A stretch of DNA of 64,000 nucleotides from Oreohelix idahoensis (GCA_024509875.1 JAMPIV010012241.1:404001-468000), one strand, 5' to 3'. Shown: positions 35,281 to 46,454, counted from the first letter of the stretch. Notes: a model not told the origin generated them from the sequence alone. Program-made: numbers and translations.

Positions 35281-36760
35281 CATGTGCGCTGTTTTAATTT
35301 GTGTTCAATTTCCCTTTCGCGGTGCGATGCACGATTCTTCCGTATTTCCTCACACAACTGACGGGATTTTTCGGTGTTTGTTACAGGACAATATGAGGAT
35401 TATTCATCTTATACGATCTACTGGACGCAGCAATGCAGTAGTTGTCGTGTGTTATCTGGCCATTACCTGTCAACAGGAAAGTTATAAATTGATAAGAATC
35501 TATAAACGTCAGGTTGTCCTGCGCCATAAATTCAACAGTTGTCGTGACAGTGACCCCAGTGATGCATTTTTTTTTTCTGTTTAGTGCGTAGGCTGTCGCG
35601 TGCCTGTCACAGTTCACTTTCGCAGAGAATCCCTGGTTCAAATCCGCGAAGTGTCTCATCTATGAAACTTTTCTGCTGTCTAGTGTTCACATTCTTTATT
35701 TCTTTCTCTTTTTTTTTACGAAAGCTTATCATTTAATTACTTTCGTTAAAACTTGTTTCCTTCCACTTGTGGAGCTGATGTTTGTGTTCCCGAGCCAAGC
35801 GTGTCGCTTTAGCTGCTGTAAGCCCGGGTTGTTATAGGCTGTCTGTGATGTTGTCTGTTCATCTGTCTCCTAACCCCACGTCCCTGTTGTAGATGGAAAC
35901 ATGACGAAGTAGGGAACTGCGGTGCCCGGGTGAAGTATGGTGTAGGTTATCGGGGTTATAACCACCCGGATCACCCTGAATAGTCGCTGGGCTAAGGGTA
36001 TGTGGCGCTGCCGTGACTGGCCTAACAAGCCGACAGTTATTCTATTGCTAAGAAGACTTAACAGGAACATACACGGACAGACGTTCTAAATTATTTACTA
36101 ATTTCTATAAGCTGACATTAACAGCTTTTGGCGGGAATGTCATCTCACAAGTCTGAGCGCTCTTACAGTACCGTACTAAAATGTGAACAATATATCTTTT
36201 CACGGCATTTTAATTTATTAGTTGCACTTTTAAAAATAGCCTACATGCCTCATAACTGGGACATGAAAAGATAAATTTAGTAATCTTGCGTCACCAATCG
36301 TTTCAACAGACGAACGGCTTGGGGTTTCCCTGACAAAACTTATCAGTTTAACGGATCTTGAGTCACCCAACCGTTTCAACAGACCACGAGTTAAGGTATC
36401 TCTGAATAAATGTTAACTTAAATGGGACATAGTTCATAACTGCATGACCGACAAGCCTAATTTAATGTCAAATTAGTATATAGTCGGAGTTCAGAGGTCA
36501 ACATCGCAGTTTAATCGGTCAAAATCACGCACGTGGTGATATATCTTGTGTTACATGAAATTGGGTGATTTTGAAGTGAAGTTAGATGATTTTGAAGTTT
36601 TGAGATAAGGATTGAATACATTACTCACACAGTATTCATATTATATTTTAAGTATTATTGGACCATTTGTTGTCTCAATAATATATATTCCATAAGGTAT
36701 GTGCCTATTCTAAGACAACTCAAGACTAATTGTGGTCACGTTAAAAGGGAGTGCTGTTGA
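35281..36760. other. Non-coding stretch
   Basis: No coding region recognised. At 35590-35660 a plus-strand 'ggttcaaatcc' is a perfect B box after a T-run, but no matching A box or target duplication is clear, so no SINE is called. Confidence 0.35.
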
Positions 36761-36916
36761 GCAGTGATCCGCAACCAGTGTGCCGCGGGTGTCTGCGTGG
36801 TGTGCCGTGGCACCAGGTAGAATACCCAATACGATGGTGTACAAAATTAAATCTTATAGTAAATATTACGAAAGAATCGCACATATGCAATTATACAAAT
36901 AATAAGTTGACCTGCT
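36761..36916 (+). mobile_element. hAT-like non-autonomous element, left part (candidate)
   Basis: Starts 'cagtgatccgcaaccagtgt', resembling the CAGTG...CCCAACC ends of hAT/Charlie-type elements, with 'gtgtgccgtggca'. The phrase 'gtgtgccgtggcattttgaa' recurs at 39400-39440, beyond the LINE copy 36929-39305. The LINE appears to have landed in this element. No 8-bp duplication was confirmed. Confidence 0.4.
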
Positions 36917-36965
36917 ACCATCAAGCAATTCTTCTTTGATCCTTAGCCGCCGACCGTCAAAGCAG

Positions 36966-37403
36966 TCAGTCGCCATCACGCCTAGTGGCGTCTTGTAGGG
37001 CAACAACAAACTGATTCCACTTTGCTCGGTCGGCGGCCATCCTTCGTACAGTGCCCCAACTCTGGTTCATTCTTTGCATCTCAGCCTCCACAGTCCTCCG
37101 CCAAGTTGTTTTTGGTCGGCCTCTCTTTCGTTTTCCTTCAGGGGTCCATAGCATAGCTGTTCTTGTGATGGCATCGGGGTCTCTTCTGAGGACATGGCCA
37201 ACTCAGCTCCAGCGTCTGCCAGCTATGATGGTGTGCATGTCCTCTTGCTTGCTCCGAGTAAGCAGATCTTGGTTGGTGATGGTATTCGGCCAAAAGATTC
37301 GGTGAATTTTTCTTAGGCATGTTATGTGAAAAGAGGACAATTTGGACATTTCCTTCTCTGTAACTCTCCAGCATTCCGCGCCATAGAGAAGCACAGAAAG
37401 CAC
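36966..37403 (-). pseudogene. RTE-like LINE, ORF C-terminal region
   Basis: Overlapping frames encode LLYGAECWRVTEKE, then KRKRGRPKTTWRRTVEAEM and DRAKWNQFVVAL. This is the standard end of RTE-type endonuclease-reverse transcriptases. At least one frameshift lies between them. Confidence 0.8.
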
Positions 37404-37471
37404 ACAGCTCTGATATAATCTTAATTTTGTGCTTGTGCTGTATTGAGAGGACTTCCAGATGTTGTTTAGGC

Positions 37472-37894
37472 TTAAAAAAAGGCTGTTCTTGCCTTATTCA
37501 TTCTGATGTTGATGTCTTTGCCTGCCCCTCCGTCTGGTGTTACTATGCATCCTAGGTATGTGAAGGTGTCTGTCTGTAACAGTTGCTGATTCCTTACTGA
37601 TATGGGCTCAGGGTTGCTCACATTGAGCGTCATGACATCTGACTTCTTTAAATTGATGTTCAAACCCACCTGCTGGCTAAACTTATTAAGTCTATCCGTT
37701 TTTTCCTGGATGTGTTGATGTGAATGTGCTAGTAGTGCAATGTCATCTGCATATTCCAGATCTTCCAATGTAGAAAATGTAGTCCATCTTATTCCTCTTG
37801 GACTGCCCTCTGTTGTCTGGCGCATCACCCAATCTATGACTGTTAAAAATAGAGTGATTGACAAGGGGCATCCCTGTCGTACTCCTGTCTTCAC
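37472..37894 (-). pseudogene. RTE-like LINE reverse transcriptase, catalytic part
   Basis: Contains TGVRQGCPLS and the catalytic YADD (LEYADDIALLAHS), then FTYLGCIVTPDGG. These are RT motifs of the palm domain. Separated from both neighbours by frame breaks. Confidence 0.85.
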
Positions 37895-38071
37895 CTCAAA
37901 GGTTAGGTTGCTCTACCCAACACTACACGTAAAGTTGGCATAGAGGCTTTTTATGATTGACACTATGCAGCTTGGAATTCCATAAGCCCTCAGTATTTTC
38001 CATAAACTGTCCCTGTGTATGCTGTCAAAAGCCTTTTCAAAATCAACGAAATTAATGTACAGCTGTCTTTG

Positions 38072-38338
38072 TCATTCTGAACACTGCTCTTTAATGTTCC
38101 TGAGAGTGAATATATGATCTACACATCTTCTGTTCTTTCTAAATCCTGCTTGTTCTTTCCTCAGTTTGTGGTCTACTGCTTTTGAAATTCTCTGTATAAT
38201 TATCCTGCCTAGTATTTTGCTGGGAACTGAGAGAAGAGTGATTCCTCTCCAATTATTGCAGTCTGCAAGATCTCCCTTCTTGGGCAATTTACAATTATTC
38301 CTTTGTTCCACTCTGATGTTGTTGTCCCCGTTTTCCAC
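38072..38338 (-). pseudogene. RTE-like LINE reverse transcriptase, fingers region
   Basis: Encodes KLPKKGDLADCNNWRGITLL, PSKILGRIIIQRI and EQAGFRKNRRCVDHIFTLR, the usual N-terminal RT block. It overlaps the preceding frame in another phase. Confidence 0.85.
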
Positions 38339-39246
38339 ACTTGTGCAAATAGTGGTTCTAATAGTTCTGCTGCTAGCTCAGAGTCTGTCTTAAATAGCTC
38401 TGCATTTAAGTTATCATGGCCAGGAGCTTTTCCGTTCTTTAACCCTTTGATTGCTGTGATTATTTCTTCTTTTCGTGAAATGTCTGTATTTACATCTAGA
38501 TCGTTTTTAGCCTCAGGAACATTCAATTGTGTCTCTGGTGGTTCCTTGTTTAGAGTTTCTCTGAAGTGCTCTGCCCATCTTGTTTCCTGTCCCTCTGCTG
38601 TCGTGATGAGATTTCCTTGCTTATCTCTTACTAATGTAATATTGTTTGCACCTCGTTTTCCGCTGATGAATTTAGTTATTTTGTATACTGTGCTTTGTTC
38701 ATTTCTCAGTGCTGCCTCTTCTGCCTGTCTTGCAAGATCGTCTAGGAAATTCCTTTTGTTGGCTCGGGTTTGGCGTTTAACTTCCTTGTCCAGCTGACTG
38801 TACTGTTCGCTATATAGTTGCTTTAACCTGGGGGACTTCGCTTCTGTTTTCTTTCTTTTCATTTCCTTTCTCAGTGTTATGGTGTTTAATGTTTCTGGTG
38901 TTATCCAGTCTTGCTTCTTCCTTTCCTGGAATCCCAAGCATGATTTGCTGCTTTCCTTATATATTGTTGAAATGGTGTTGAATTTCTGGTCTATATCATC
39001 AGTCAATGTCTTTTCCTGACTTTTGGCAAACTGATATCGTTTCTTTATGTCAGCCGCAAAAGCTTTTCTGGTAAGGGGGTCCTTCAATTTGCTGATGTCA
39101 AACCTTTTCTGTGTAGTTACAGTTGGTCCAGCCCTTCTTAGTTTCACTTTCAGTTTTGCTACTACTAAATGGTGATCACTTCCCACATCTGCACCTCTTC
39201 TTACCTTCACATCTTGTAATGCATGTCTCCATCTACCGTTAATCAT
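38209..39246 (-). pseudogene. RTE-like LINE endonuclease C-terminus and linker
   Basis: A 345-residue frame starting just after the endonuclease DHIMI motif, with VGSDHHLVVAKLKVKLRR, a long charged linker, and the first RT block KNGKAPGHDNLNAELFK. The last 30 or so residues are out of frame relative to the RT. The endonuclease catalytic N-terminus is absent by truncation. Confidence 0.85.
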
Positions 39247-39634
39247 GATGTGGTCTATCTGGTTTCTGTCCCGACCATTTGGTGATTCCCATGTAAATTA
39301 ACATAACCATCAAGCAAAATATTATAAAAAGGCAGAGAACCTTGTCTGATGATTGCAGTGATTAAAAAAAAAATGTTTCACCTATTTTAATATTATAGTG
39401 TGCCGTGGCATTTTGAAGGACACTTTAAGTGTGCCGTTAAGTGAAAAAAAAGGTACAGCTGTGTACCTTGGAGCGTGACGCTACCAGGCTTCATGTTGCC
39501 AACCACTGCCGCTGAGATTTGCCGACTAAGGAAACGATTCACAGCAAGTTAAGTTCAGCCAGATGTAGTAAATTTATAAATGTTGTTAATTCATCAATTT
39601 TCAACTCCTCAATGAGCATAGGTCTTCAACAACA

Positions 39635-39790
39635 ATGCCAGGTTTCCTGTCCCGCGCCATCAGTTCAAGGTCTTCTTCATCTCCATCTATGTCCCCAGTT
39701 AACTTCGCCGTGTGTTATTTGGCCTTTCAGAACAAGGACTCCCTGGCAATGCTATCAACGGGTTTCTTCATGGCAATGCAGGAAAAAAAA
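39635..39790 (-). pseudogene. LINE 3'-end relic
   Basis: A minus-strand degenerate reading (MKKPVDSIA..., LELMARDRK) of the same C-terminal tail seen at 19815-20118 and 41501-41764. Short and heavily decayed. Confidence 0.45.
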
Positions 39791-40189
39791 TGCGTTATGA
39801 CGCTGATTTGACTTCATGATAAAAAAAAAAAAAAAAGGATAGATTGGAAAAAAGCACACATGCATTGAACGACTTAACTTATCCTGAATTATGACAGAAT
39901 AAAGCGAAAAGGTGCAAGAAAAAAATAACACACACACAACTGGCAATCATTACAACAACAGCGGAAACAATTACCTTGACTTCTGGCTGTGCTGTACTTT
40001 TGCGTCTCTGGAAAGAGATGCATGGGGCAGCCACTCTGGCTGAAAAATAAACAACGGAACAATAACTCAGTACCTGTGCGTGACTCAACGTACATCTAAA
40101 TATACATTGGCACTGTGTACATGGAAGCTATAACTCATTACGTCAACTATACATAATTCAATTAATACCCTTTAGCTCCCCAAGGAACA

Positions 40190-40480
40190 AAGGTCTTCAG
40201 AACATACCAAGTCTTCCTATCACGTGACATCATCTGAAGTTTATTCCACGTCATCCTCATAATTTTCATTTCTGTCTCCAGTAGTCTTCTCCGTGTGCTT
40301 TTGGTCGACCTCTGCCTCTCTTGCCCCCCCCCCCCCCCCCCCGGGGGGGGGGAGATGATTCCAGAACAAGGACTGCTTTATAATGTTATGAACAGGTTTC
40401 CTCGAAGTGCCCTATCTATCGCCAATGCCTTCATTTATCTCTTATTTCACTGGTACTTGTCTTCAAATACTCCACTTACT
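40190..40480 (-). pseudogene. LINE 3'-end relic
   Basis: A minus-strand reading with ALRGNLFITL, then STRRRLLETEMKIMRMTWN and MSRDRKTW, the same tail family. A homopolymer block (40325-40352) lies inside the KRGRP region. Confidence 0.5.
40325..40352. repeat. Poly-C followed by poly-G
   Basis: About 18 C then about 10 G with no spacer, a perfect inverted homopolymer pair. It may be a replication or assembly slippage site. Confidence 0.85.
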
Positions 40481-40562
40481 TCAAAAATTCTGAAAGATTA
40501 AAACAGACAATTTTTTTTTTTTCAAGGTAGATCTTTAGATAGTGTTTCTAAAGTAGAATCTC

Positions 40563-40766
40563 ACAGCTCCTGGGTGGCCTACCGTTGATATAGGCGATAA
40601 CAAGAAGAGTGTATATATGGAATAAACAATCCATTGTCATCTCTAACAACTACCAGACACTCGTGAGTTCCAGGGTGGCCTACCGTTGATATAGGCGATA
40701 ACAAGAAGAGTGTGTATATGGAGTAAACAATCCACTGTCATCTCTAACAACTACCAGACACTCGTG
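40563..40766. repeat. Tandem duplication, about 101 bp x 2
   Basis: Two near-identical copies of a unit containing 'ggtggcctaccgttgatata' and 'ctaccagacactcgtgagtt', offset by 101 bp. Non-coding. Confidence 0.92.
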
Positions 40767-41010
40767 AGTTCCTGGGGGTCTCTTATGGGACAAAGAAAGA
40801 ATAGCCTACTGCCCCCTCGGGCTTATCCAACAAGACGACTACTAAGAGGTTGTGGATGAGGCTGGCAACCTCGTCATGTCAAACATACTGCTACAGAAAT
40901 CACCGCTCCAAGTCCACGTGAATGCTTCGTGTAGGCTTCTTGCAAAAAGGGGGGTGGGGAGGGGAGGGGATCAGCTGCAGTGGCGTATCCATGAGGACCA
41001 AAAAAAGAAA
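40767..41010 (+). repeat. Dispersed repeat family A, copy 2
   Basis: Most complete copy: 'gggggtctcttatgggacaa', 'gaatagcctactgccccctc', 'ctactaagaggttgtg', 'ggctggcaacctcgtcatgt', 'actgctacagaaatcaccgc', 'cacgtgaatgcttcgtgtag' and 'cagctgcagtggcgtatcca'. No coding potential. Confidence 0.7.
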
Positions 41011-41064
41011 ATGATATAATTTAAGGGAAAGATGAAAGCCGCGTTATGCACGGGTATGTGTCAT

Positions 41065-41235
41065 CTGACTGGCTAATCGGTTACAGTGCTTGCTCTCGCA
41101 ACAAAGCTACTAGGTTCTGAAGCCTCTGGTAGCGTCACGCCCCAGAGTACACAGCTGTAAATGAATACCTGACTCTGCCTATCCTAGTATAATGAAGTCT
41201 CTAATCGTACGGCAGTTTCTGCTTTGGGGCTGCCT
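41065..41235 (+). mobile_element. tRNA-derived SINE (plus strand)
   Basis: Carries 'ggttacagtgcttgctctcg', B-box-like 'aggttctgaag', 'tagcgtcacgccccagagta' and 'cagctgtaaatgaatacctg'. It is the plus-strand counterpart of 13563-13785, with a decayed B box. Confidence 0.65.
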
Positions 41236-41429
41236 TTGCCCCTTTTTAAAAAAAACAAGGGTTCGACATGTCAAGTCCGTAAGGCATTAAGCAGACAAAT
41301 AACCTTTGCTAGTCATTTTTCGCGAACAGAATCTCCAATCAGCGGCCGGTCTCTGGGCGAAAAATCGATTGCCAGGGCTAGCGAACACACCCTACTGTAG
41401 AACTGAGGGTGTGTAGTCTGGCCCGTGTA

Positions 41430-41870
41430 GTTCTCAGGTCTCTAAAGAGACGAAGAAATATTGGGGCTCCTGCACCCTCGGGCGACTAATACGCGGTTGT
41501 TCGGAATCAACAGGTGGATGATCTACTTTGTCGGCCACTTGGCTCTTCTGGAACCCTCTTCTGAAGCACCTTATTCTGGAATCGCCAGGACAAGAGGCAG
41601 AGGTAGACCAACATACATGGAGAAGAGAAGTGGAGACAGAAATAACAATGATGAGGAAGTCATGGAAAGATCGAGAGCTGATGGCACGTGACAGGAGGAC
41701 TTGGCATGTGTTTGTTGAAGACCTACGCTCCTTGAGAAGCTAAAAGGCTAAAAGGTATTGATTCAATACGCGGTTGTAAATGGAGTTGACAACGTCATCA
41801 TGTAACACAGTCCACTGTTGCAAGAGCACGCGAATGTTATGGCGCAGGCTTCCTGTAAGGGGTAAATAAT
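41430..41870 (+). repeat. Dispersed repeat family A, copy 3, split by a LINE fragment
   Basis: The family A blocks 'ggtctctaaagagacgaaga' and 'ctaatacgcggttgt' stop at 41500 and resume at 41765 with 'aatacgcggttgtaaatgga', then 'gacaacgtcatcatg' and 'cacgcgaatgtt'. The 13-bp 'aatacgcggttgt' is the target duplication of the insert. Confidence 0.75.
41501..41764 (+). mobile_element. Short 5'-truncated LINE insertion with 13-bp target duplication
   Basis: Flanked by 'aatacgcggttgt' at 41488-41500 and 41765-41777. The insert reads HLILESPGQEAEVDQHTW, TEITMMRKSWKDRELMARDR and VFVEDLRSLRS before a stop, the LINE C-terminal tail. It ends in a doubled 'ctaaaagg' tail. This ties the family of 3'-end relics in the window to a mobile LINE. 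Confidence 0.82.
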
Positions 41871-41889
41871 AAATGGGAATCTCGCAAGC

Positions 41890-42720
41890 ACTCGAAAGAA
41901 ATCATCATCATCAGCTGCCATCTTCACAACGAAGGTTGGCTGTAAAGGATCTCCAACGTCTTCTGTCTCTTGTCTTGGTGGTGCACTCTGAAAGACTCTT
42001 TCCTGTCCATCTCTTGATGTTATCTTCCCACTTATAGCGCGGTCTTCCCCTTGCACGTTTGCCTTCACCTCTCCCTTCTATTATGGTCTTCTGCAGGGTG
42101 TTATGCCTTTTTATGTGGCCAAAGTATTTTAGCTGCCGAACTTTGATCTCCCTCATTAATTCTCTTTTCATACCTAGATTTTCTAGGACCTCCTTATTTG
42201 TATTCTTCTCTTTCCACGAGATACGCCCCATTCTTCTATATATCCACATTTCAAGAGCCTCAATTCTTTCTTCCAAATGCGTGTACATCGTCCATGTTTC
42301 TGCACCATACAGAAATGCAGAATATATATAACACTTTATGATTCTCAGTTTTAATTTGTGAGATAACTGTTTAGATGTCAGTATATGTTTCATGTTGTTG
42401 AATGTAGCTTTGGCCATTCCTATTCTCTTCTTGATTTCTGTTTCACATCTGCCATCTTCTGTTATTATATGACCAAGATATACGTAGCTCTTGACTTGTT
42501 CCAGGATTTTCCCATTTACGCTTATCTTTAATGTGGGTTTATCGTCTGTTTTGCTAATTATCATAGTTTGTTTTCTCAATATTAATGTCGAGTCCATATT
42601 CTTGACATATACTGTTCACTTGCTTCACTAGTTCTTGTAACTCCTGATCGCTTTCAGCTAACAACATCTGCATTTCTAAGGTTGTTTATTGAACTTCCAC
42701 TGATGTTCAGTCCTGGTATT
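41890..42720 (-). mobile_element. RTE-BovB-like LINE, 5'-truncated
   Basis: On the minus strand it begins near the RT catalytic box (degenerate SSINNLRNAD near 42690) and ends at a GATGAT-rich tail (about 41900-41912). The C-terminal coding part is still open for 228 residues. I could not confirm a target duplication. Confidence 0.82.
41911..42597 (-). pseudogene. RTE-BovB-like LINE ORF, C-terminal 228 residues
   Basis: Reads VKSYVYLGHIITEDGRCETE, FLYGAETWTM, IYRRMGRISWKEK, LKYFGHIKRHN, KRARGRPRYKWEDNIKRWTG and DRRRWRSFTANL, the classic end of BovB-type RT. The reverse transcriptase active site lies upstream in another frame and is damaged. The annotated Met is internal. Confidence 0.88.
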
Positions 42721-42794
42721 TCCTGTATCTGTTTGAAAATTTACTAAGAAATACTAAAGTACAAAACTAGACAACAGAAAAGTAGCGGAAGTGA

Positions 42795-42880
42795 TTGGCT
42801 TACTGGGGAATCGAACCCAGGACCGTCCAAACAGCGCCATCGCCTCGAAAGAGACCACTGTCTCTTGTCTGGAGCTGGTA
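42795..42880 (-). mobile_element. tRNA-like SINE head (candidate)
   Basis: The minus strand has a strong B box in 'cctgggttcgattccccagt', preceded by 'gcgatggcgctgtttgg', which fits an A box only weakly. Boundaries and duplications were not found. A tRNA pseudogene is an alternative. Confidence 0.4.
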
Positions 42881-43162
42881 TATCGTGGAAGTGTATGGTT
42901 TCTGTGTCCGTCAATAACAGAAGTATAGTGAATGGCGGTGCGAGGAATCGAATATCTTGAAGAGAACAAAACATGTAAATATTTAGTGGAAAGCAGGGGC
43001 GGATTGAGTAGTCGGGCAATATGGCAGTGCCTGAAGGTCAACAGCAATAAGGAGCCCAGACTCCCCTAGCCTCCGCATAGCTTAATCAACTGTAAAGTTT
43101 TAAAGAATATTATACTACCCGGTGGCCCAGGTGAATGTAAGTACGACCCTGGTAGAAAGTTA

Positions 43163-43769
43163 TACTACTGGACAAAAGTTAAGGGCCGCCATTCAGTTCA
43201 GACAAGGTTTATATAATTCTTCGTGAGCAGGGTCGATTTTCCAAATGTCCGGTAGCTTGAAATCTCTCAAGAAGTCTCTGAATGGTAGAGTGGGACACTG
43301 CTAAACGTCTTGCAACATGACGAACAGATTGACCATCCTGAATCCATGCCATGGCTCGACCACGGTCTACAGTGCTGAGACTTCTCCTTGGTGGCATGGC
43401 TAATGCAGTGATCATTTCGACCACTTGTCACACTGATTTATTGCATACCAACGGTGAACACTCTTTATTGATGATCATTTTCCACGTGCATTCAAATTCA
43501 ACTCACTTTTTCACCTTTTGAACTAGTGGGGCGTGTTGCAAAAAACCCGAGTTTTTGTAGCAACAATGGCAATTTTCACGTGCGGGTTAAAGTGACCCAG
43601 TTTTTGGACATTAAAAAAAAAATTAACCTAGTGCACACAGAAATGTATACACATTTTTCTGAGCTCAGTTTTAATAACATTTTCGCTTGTCTTTACAGTT
43701 TGCCAATCAATTATAAAAACCTTGTCTAAACTAAACTGAATGGTGGCCCTTAACTTTTGTCCAGTAGTA
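43163..43769 (-). mobile_element. Internally deleted Tc1-like transposon
   Basis: A 607-bp element with about 36-bp or longer inverted ends ('tactactggacaaaagttaa...' and its complement ending at 43769, with small differences) and TA on both sides. It keeps the transposase start but lacks the catalytic domain, so it is non-autonomous. Confidence 0.88.
43209..43424 (-). pseudogene. Tc1-like transposase N-terminal remnant
   Basis: A 71-residue frame with a helix-turn-helix (STVDRGRAMAWIQDG, then RHVARRLAVSHSTIQRLLER), the DNA-binding start of a Tc1 transposase. It is cut off by the internal deletion right before the left inverted repeat. No DDE residues remain. Confidence 0.85.
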
Positions 43770-43771
43770 TA

Positions 43772-45177
43772 TATATTCAATACTGATCTGCCTGTACCAC
43801 CCATTCAATGGCCCAAAACCACCAGAGGAAATGGGTCATGCCAGATCTGAAATAGGGCATGGGGTAGATGTCACTAGGCAACAGGTAGAGGACTAATAAT
43901 CCAGATAAGCCGGCGTGCAGGTCACGAAATTTAAATAAGGCCGGGGCAGAGGTGAAAGTAGTACCAAATTTATATCCGGCTTAAAAAAAAGGTAATAAAG
44001 AAAGAGTGACGTCAACTGAAGCCTTAGGCTAGGATGGCATGACATGACCAGACAAGTACGCTAATTGCATGACCTAAGGAAACCTGTAAGTGAACGTTAG
44101 GTCGTTGCTACGGTAATCATACTGATAAGAGGTCGTTGCTACTGGCGTCAGACTGTAATGGCCAGCCCGTTCCTCTATGCCAGCAGGGGCATGCTGCATG
44201 GGCAACAGCTTGACCTCTTTATCCAAGAGCCCAACCTCGTGTAACCGAAACTTGTTTCGGGGGTTCGTTCCTATAGTCAGAAATGACTGAAAGGGAAGAT
44301 ATAAGGAAGAGTAACTGAAAAGCGGATACTTCTGTGTGGCTCATAATACGATTGTTTCGACTGTTATAGTTTACTTTTTTTCAGTGGCAGCGCGTTATTA
44401 GCGGATAGTGAGGTACATCCCCCACCAGAACTTTAAAAAAAAAAAAAGAAACATGTTTTCGTGTTTTAATAGTGATTTACAACCGATATGATTCTATATT
44501 TAACCTCCCTCTCTCTCTCTCTCTCTCTCCAACTCTCTCGCTGCTACTCCCTACCATTTCCTTGCTGCGCGCATCTCGTACCGAACCTTTCTGAACTCGT
44601 GGGATGAAAGAGCACTATCTCCAAAAAATTTAGTGTAATATTGACGATGAATAACCCGTACTGTGTTTTTTTTTTGTGTGTGCTGTGTATGATATTGTCA
44701 TTTTAAAGTTTTGTGGTATCTTCTCCCGTGCGATTATCAGCACATGAAATTAACACAATTATTTATAGATGTCTCCACCAGCCAAAAACGCATTGGAGTC
44801 GCCAGTGACTTTCTTGGTCACGAACACTTGGGAGTACTCCACTTGACGTTAACAATCTGTACAGGCGTTGTGTGTCTCTGCAACGAGCTAGTCAAAGATA
44901 AGATCCTAAGAGGACAAGGAATTAATGAACTAAAGTCACTCAATTTATTTCTAGGAAACCTTAAAAACTACAGGAACCCCCCCCCCCCCCCAATTCTTTT
45001 TTTCAAGAGTGATCCCCCCCCCCCCCAACAAAAAAAAAAGGGGGGGGGGGGAATTACACACCCACAAACGCTCGTGACCACAACGTATTTCAGCGAATGC
45101 TAGCGTCGCGGAGTAACTCAAGACGAGGAATCGGGGGGGGGGTGGGGGGGAAGAGAGAGAGAGAGAGAGAGAGAGGA
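43772..45177. other. Non-coding stretch with homopolymers
   Basis: No gene recognised. A (CT)n run lies at 44512-44528. At 44978-45052 runs of C, T, C, A and G of 8-14 bases follow each other, and a G-run is at 45133-45150 next to (GA)n. Confidence 0.4.
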
Positions 45178-45300
45178 GAACGAATGAATGAAATCTTTAT
45201 TTCATCAGGGTAAAGAAATAGACATCACTGCCTTTTCACATTTCTTCCCTGCAATTACACAATTGTCAACGTTGCTTCAAACTAAAATACATGTATTCTT
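45178..45300 (-). mobile_element. LINE 3' end fragment (same family as 20153-22598)
   Basis: The plus strand 'aatgaatgaaatctttattt' and 'catcagggtaaagaaataga' matches the 3' UTR end of the LINE at 20153-20270. Only the last 120 bp or so is kept, with an (ATTC)n tail. Confidence 0.65.
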
Positions 45301-45347
45301 AACTTCAATATTAAGTATTTAATATTAACACAGCATCCAGTAATAGA

Positions 45348-45348
<1 letters not shown>

Positions 45349-45380
<32 letters not shown>

Positions 45381-45470
45381 CACACACACACATATATATA
45401 TAGAGAGAGAGAATAGACAGACAGATAGATAGATGGATAGATAGATAGACAGACAGATAGATAGATATGT
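45349..45470. repeat. (CA)n-(TA)n-(GATA)n microsatellite
   Basis: CA repeats to about 45392, then short TA, GA and GATA blocks. Source of the repetitive short frames on the minus strand. Confidence 0.93.
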
Positions 45471-46015
45471 GACGGTATTGCCTTCCCTGCTTTGCAGTAG
45501 GGTCCAACAGTGGCCACAATTCAAGAGTATCTAATATGGGCTTCAAAGGTGTCCACCTTCGCACAAGATTACTCTTGTCAGATATGTAGATAGAAGGTTA
45601 ATGACGCTTCTACCACAAATGAGAATTCACAAGATGTTCAGATAAGCGAAAACAATGCTGCGTTTGGCGGAGCACGTTAATTCTAGAATCTGCCGACAAC
45701 TTTTGTGAAGGATTAAGCAATGGTTTATGTTAGCTCGTTTAAGCCCCCACCTCTGATTAACTCAGGGAAATTCTTATTATTCTGGTATAGCTCAGTTTAG
45801 AGTGTGTGTAGTAAGTTGACTGAGACAAACATGCAGTAACTTTAAAATGATTAAATGGAAGTTAAATTTGTAAATTTACAAATAACAAAATTTAATAATC
45901 ACTTAAGTTTTAACAGTTTGAAAATAATCGGAATAGTTATCATCACGGTCGTGATAGGAGGTAAATTGTTACAAGAAGTTCGAGTGGCAGCATATATTGA
46001 ACTTAGCTGCCAATG

Positions 46016-46266
46016 ACGGTTCTGCTCCTTCTGATGGGTTGGTTCTTTTTACACTGCTCACACTCGTCGCTGGTCAAGGTTATCGGGTGTAGCTCGTTTC
46101 CCAGAAATTTCAGCGAGAGTCTACAAAGTTGGTCCTTCGTCTTAAAGCTTAGGCCACTGTTCCCTTCTTGTTCCAGAGATAGTACTTTCTGCGAGTACCA
46201 CCAATAACAACTATGGTAACGAATAGAAATGAAACGATCTTCTGAGTATTGCGTTTTCCGACCCAT
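46016..46266 (-). other. Possible short exon or ORF, 87 codons
   Basis: Minus-strand frame containing LEQEGNSGLSFKTKDQL and SDECEQCKKNQP. A splice-acceptor-like 'tactcgcag' lies at about 46186, so 46016-46185 could be a terminal exon. Composition looks protein-like (Cys pair, mixed charge) but I do not recognise it and there is no second line of evidence. Confidence 0.25.
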
Positions 46267-46454
46267 GTTTATGGGTCCCTATCTTCCAATTCCATCATCC
46301 CATTTAACTCAGAATTTATCCTCGATGAGAATTAAATTTAATCCCTCGTGATAAAACTGTCTTTACATTTAAATTAAATAGCTTTTATAGTTACTTTACA
46401 TTTAATAAAAAGGTTAATAATAATGATAGAATATGTTTACATTTACATTTCCAC

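Larger units (their letters stand above)
36929..39305 (-). mobile_element. RTE-like LINE, 5'-truncated, with 12-bp target duplication
   Basis: On the minus strand it runs from the endonuclease C-terminus (RNQIDHIMI, near 39280) through reverse transcriptase to a C-terminal RGRPKTTW region (near 37100). A direct repeat 'accatcaagcaa' flanks it (36917-36928 and 39306-39317). Several frameshifts break the single ORF expected. Confidence 0.88.

Noticed and set aside
35590..35660. Perfect B box 'ggttcaaatcc' after a T-run, possible SINE or tRNA
   Set aside because: No good A box, no cloverleaf by eye and no target duplication.
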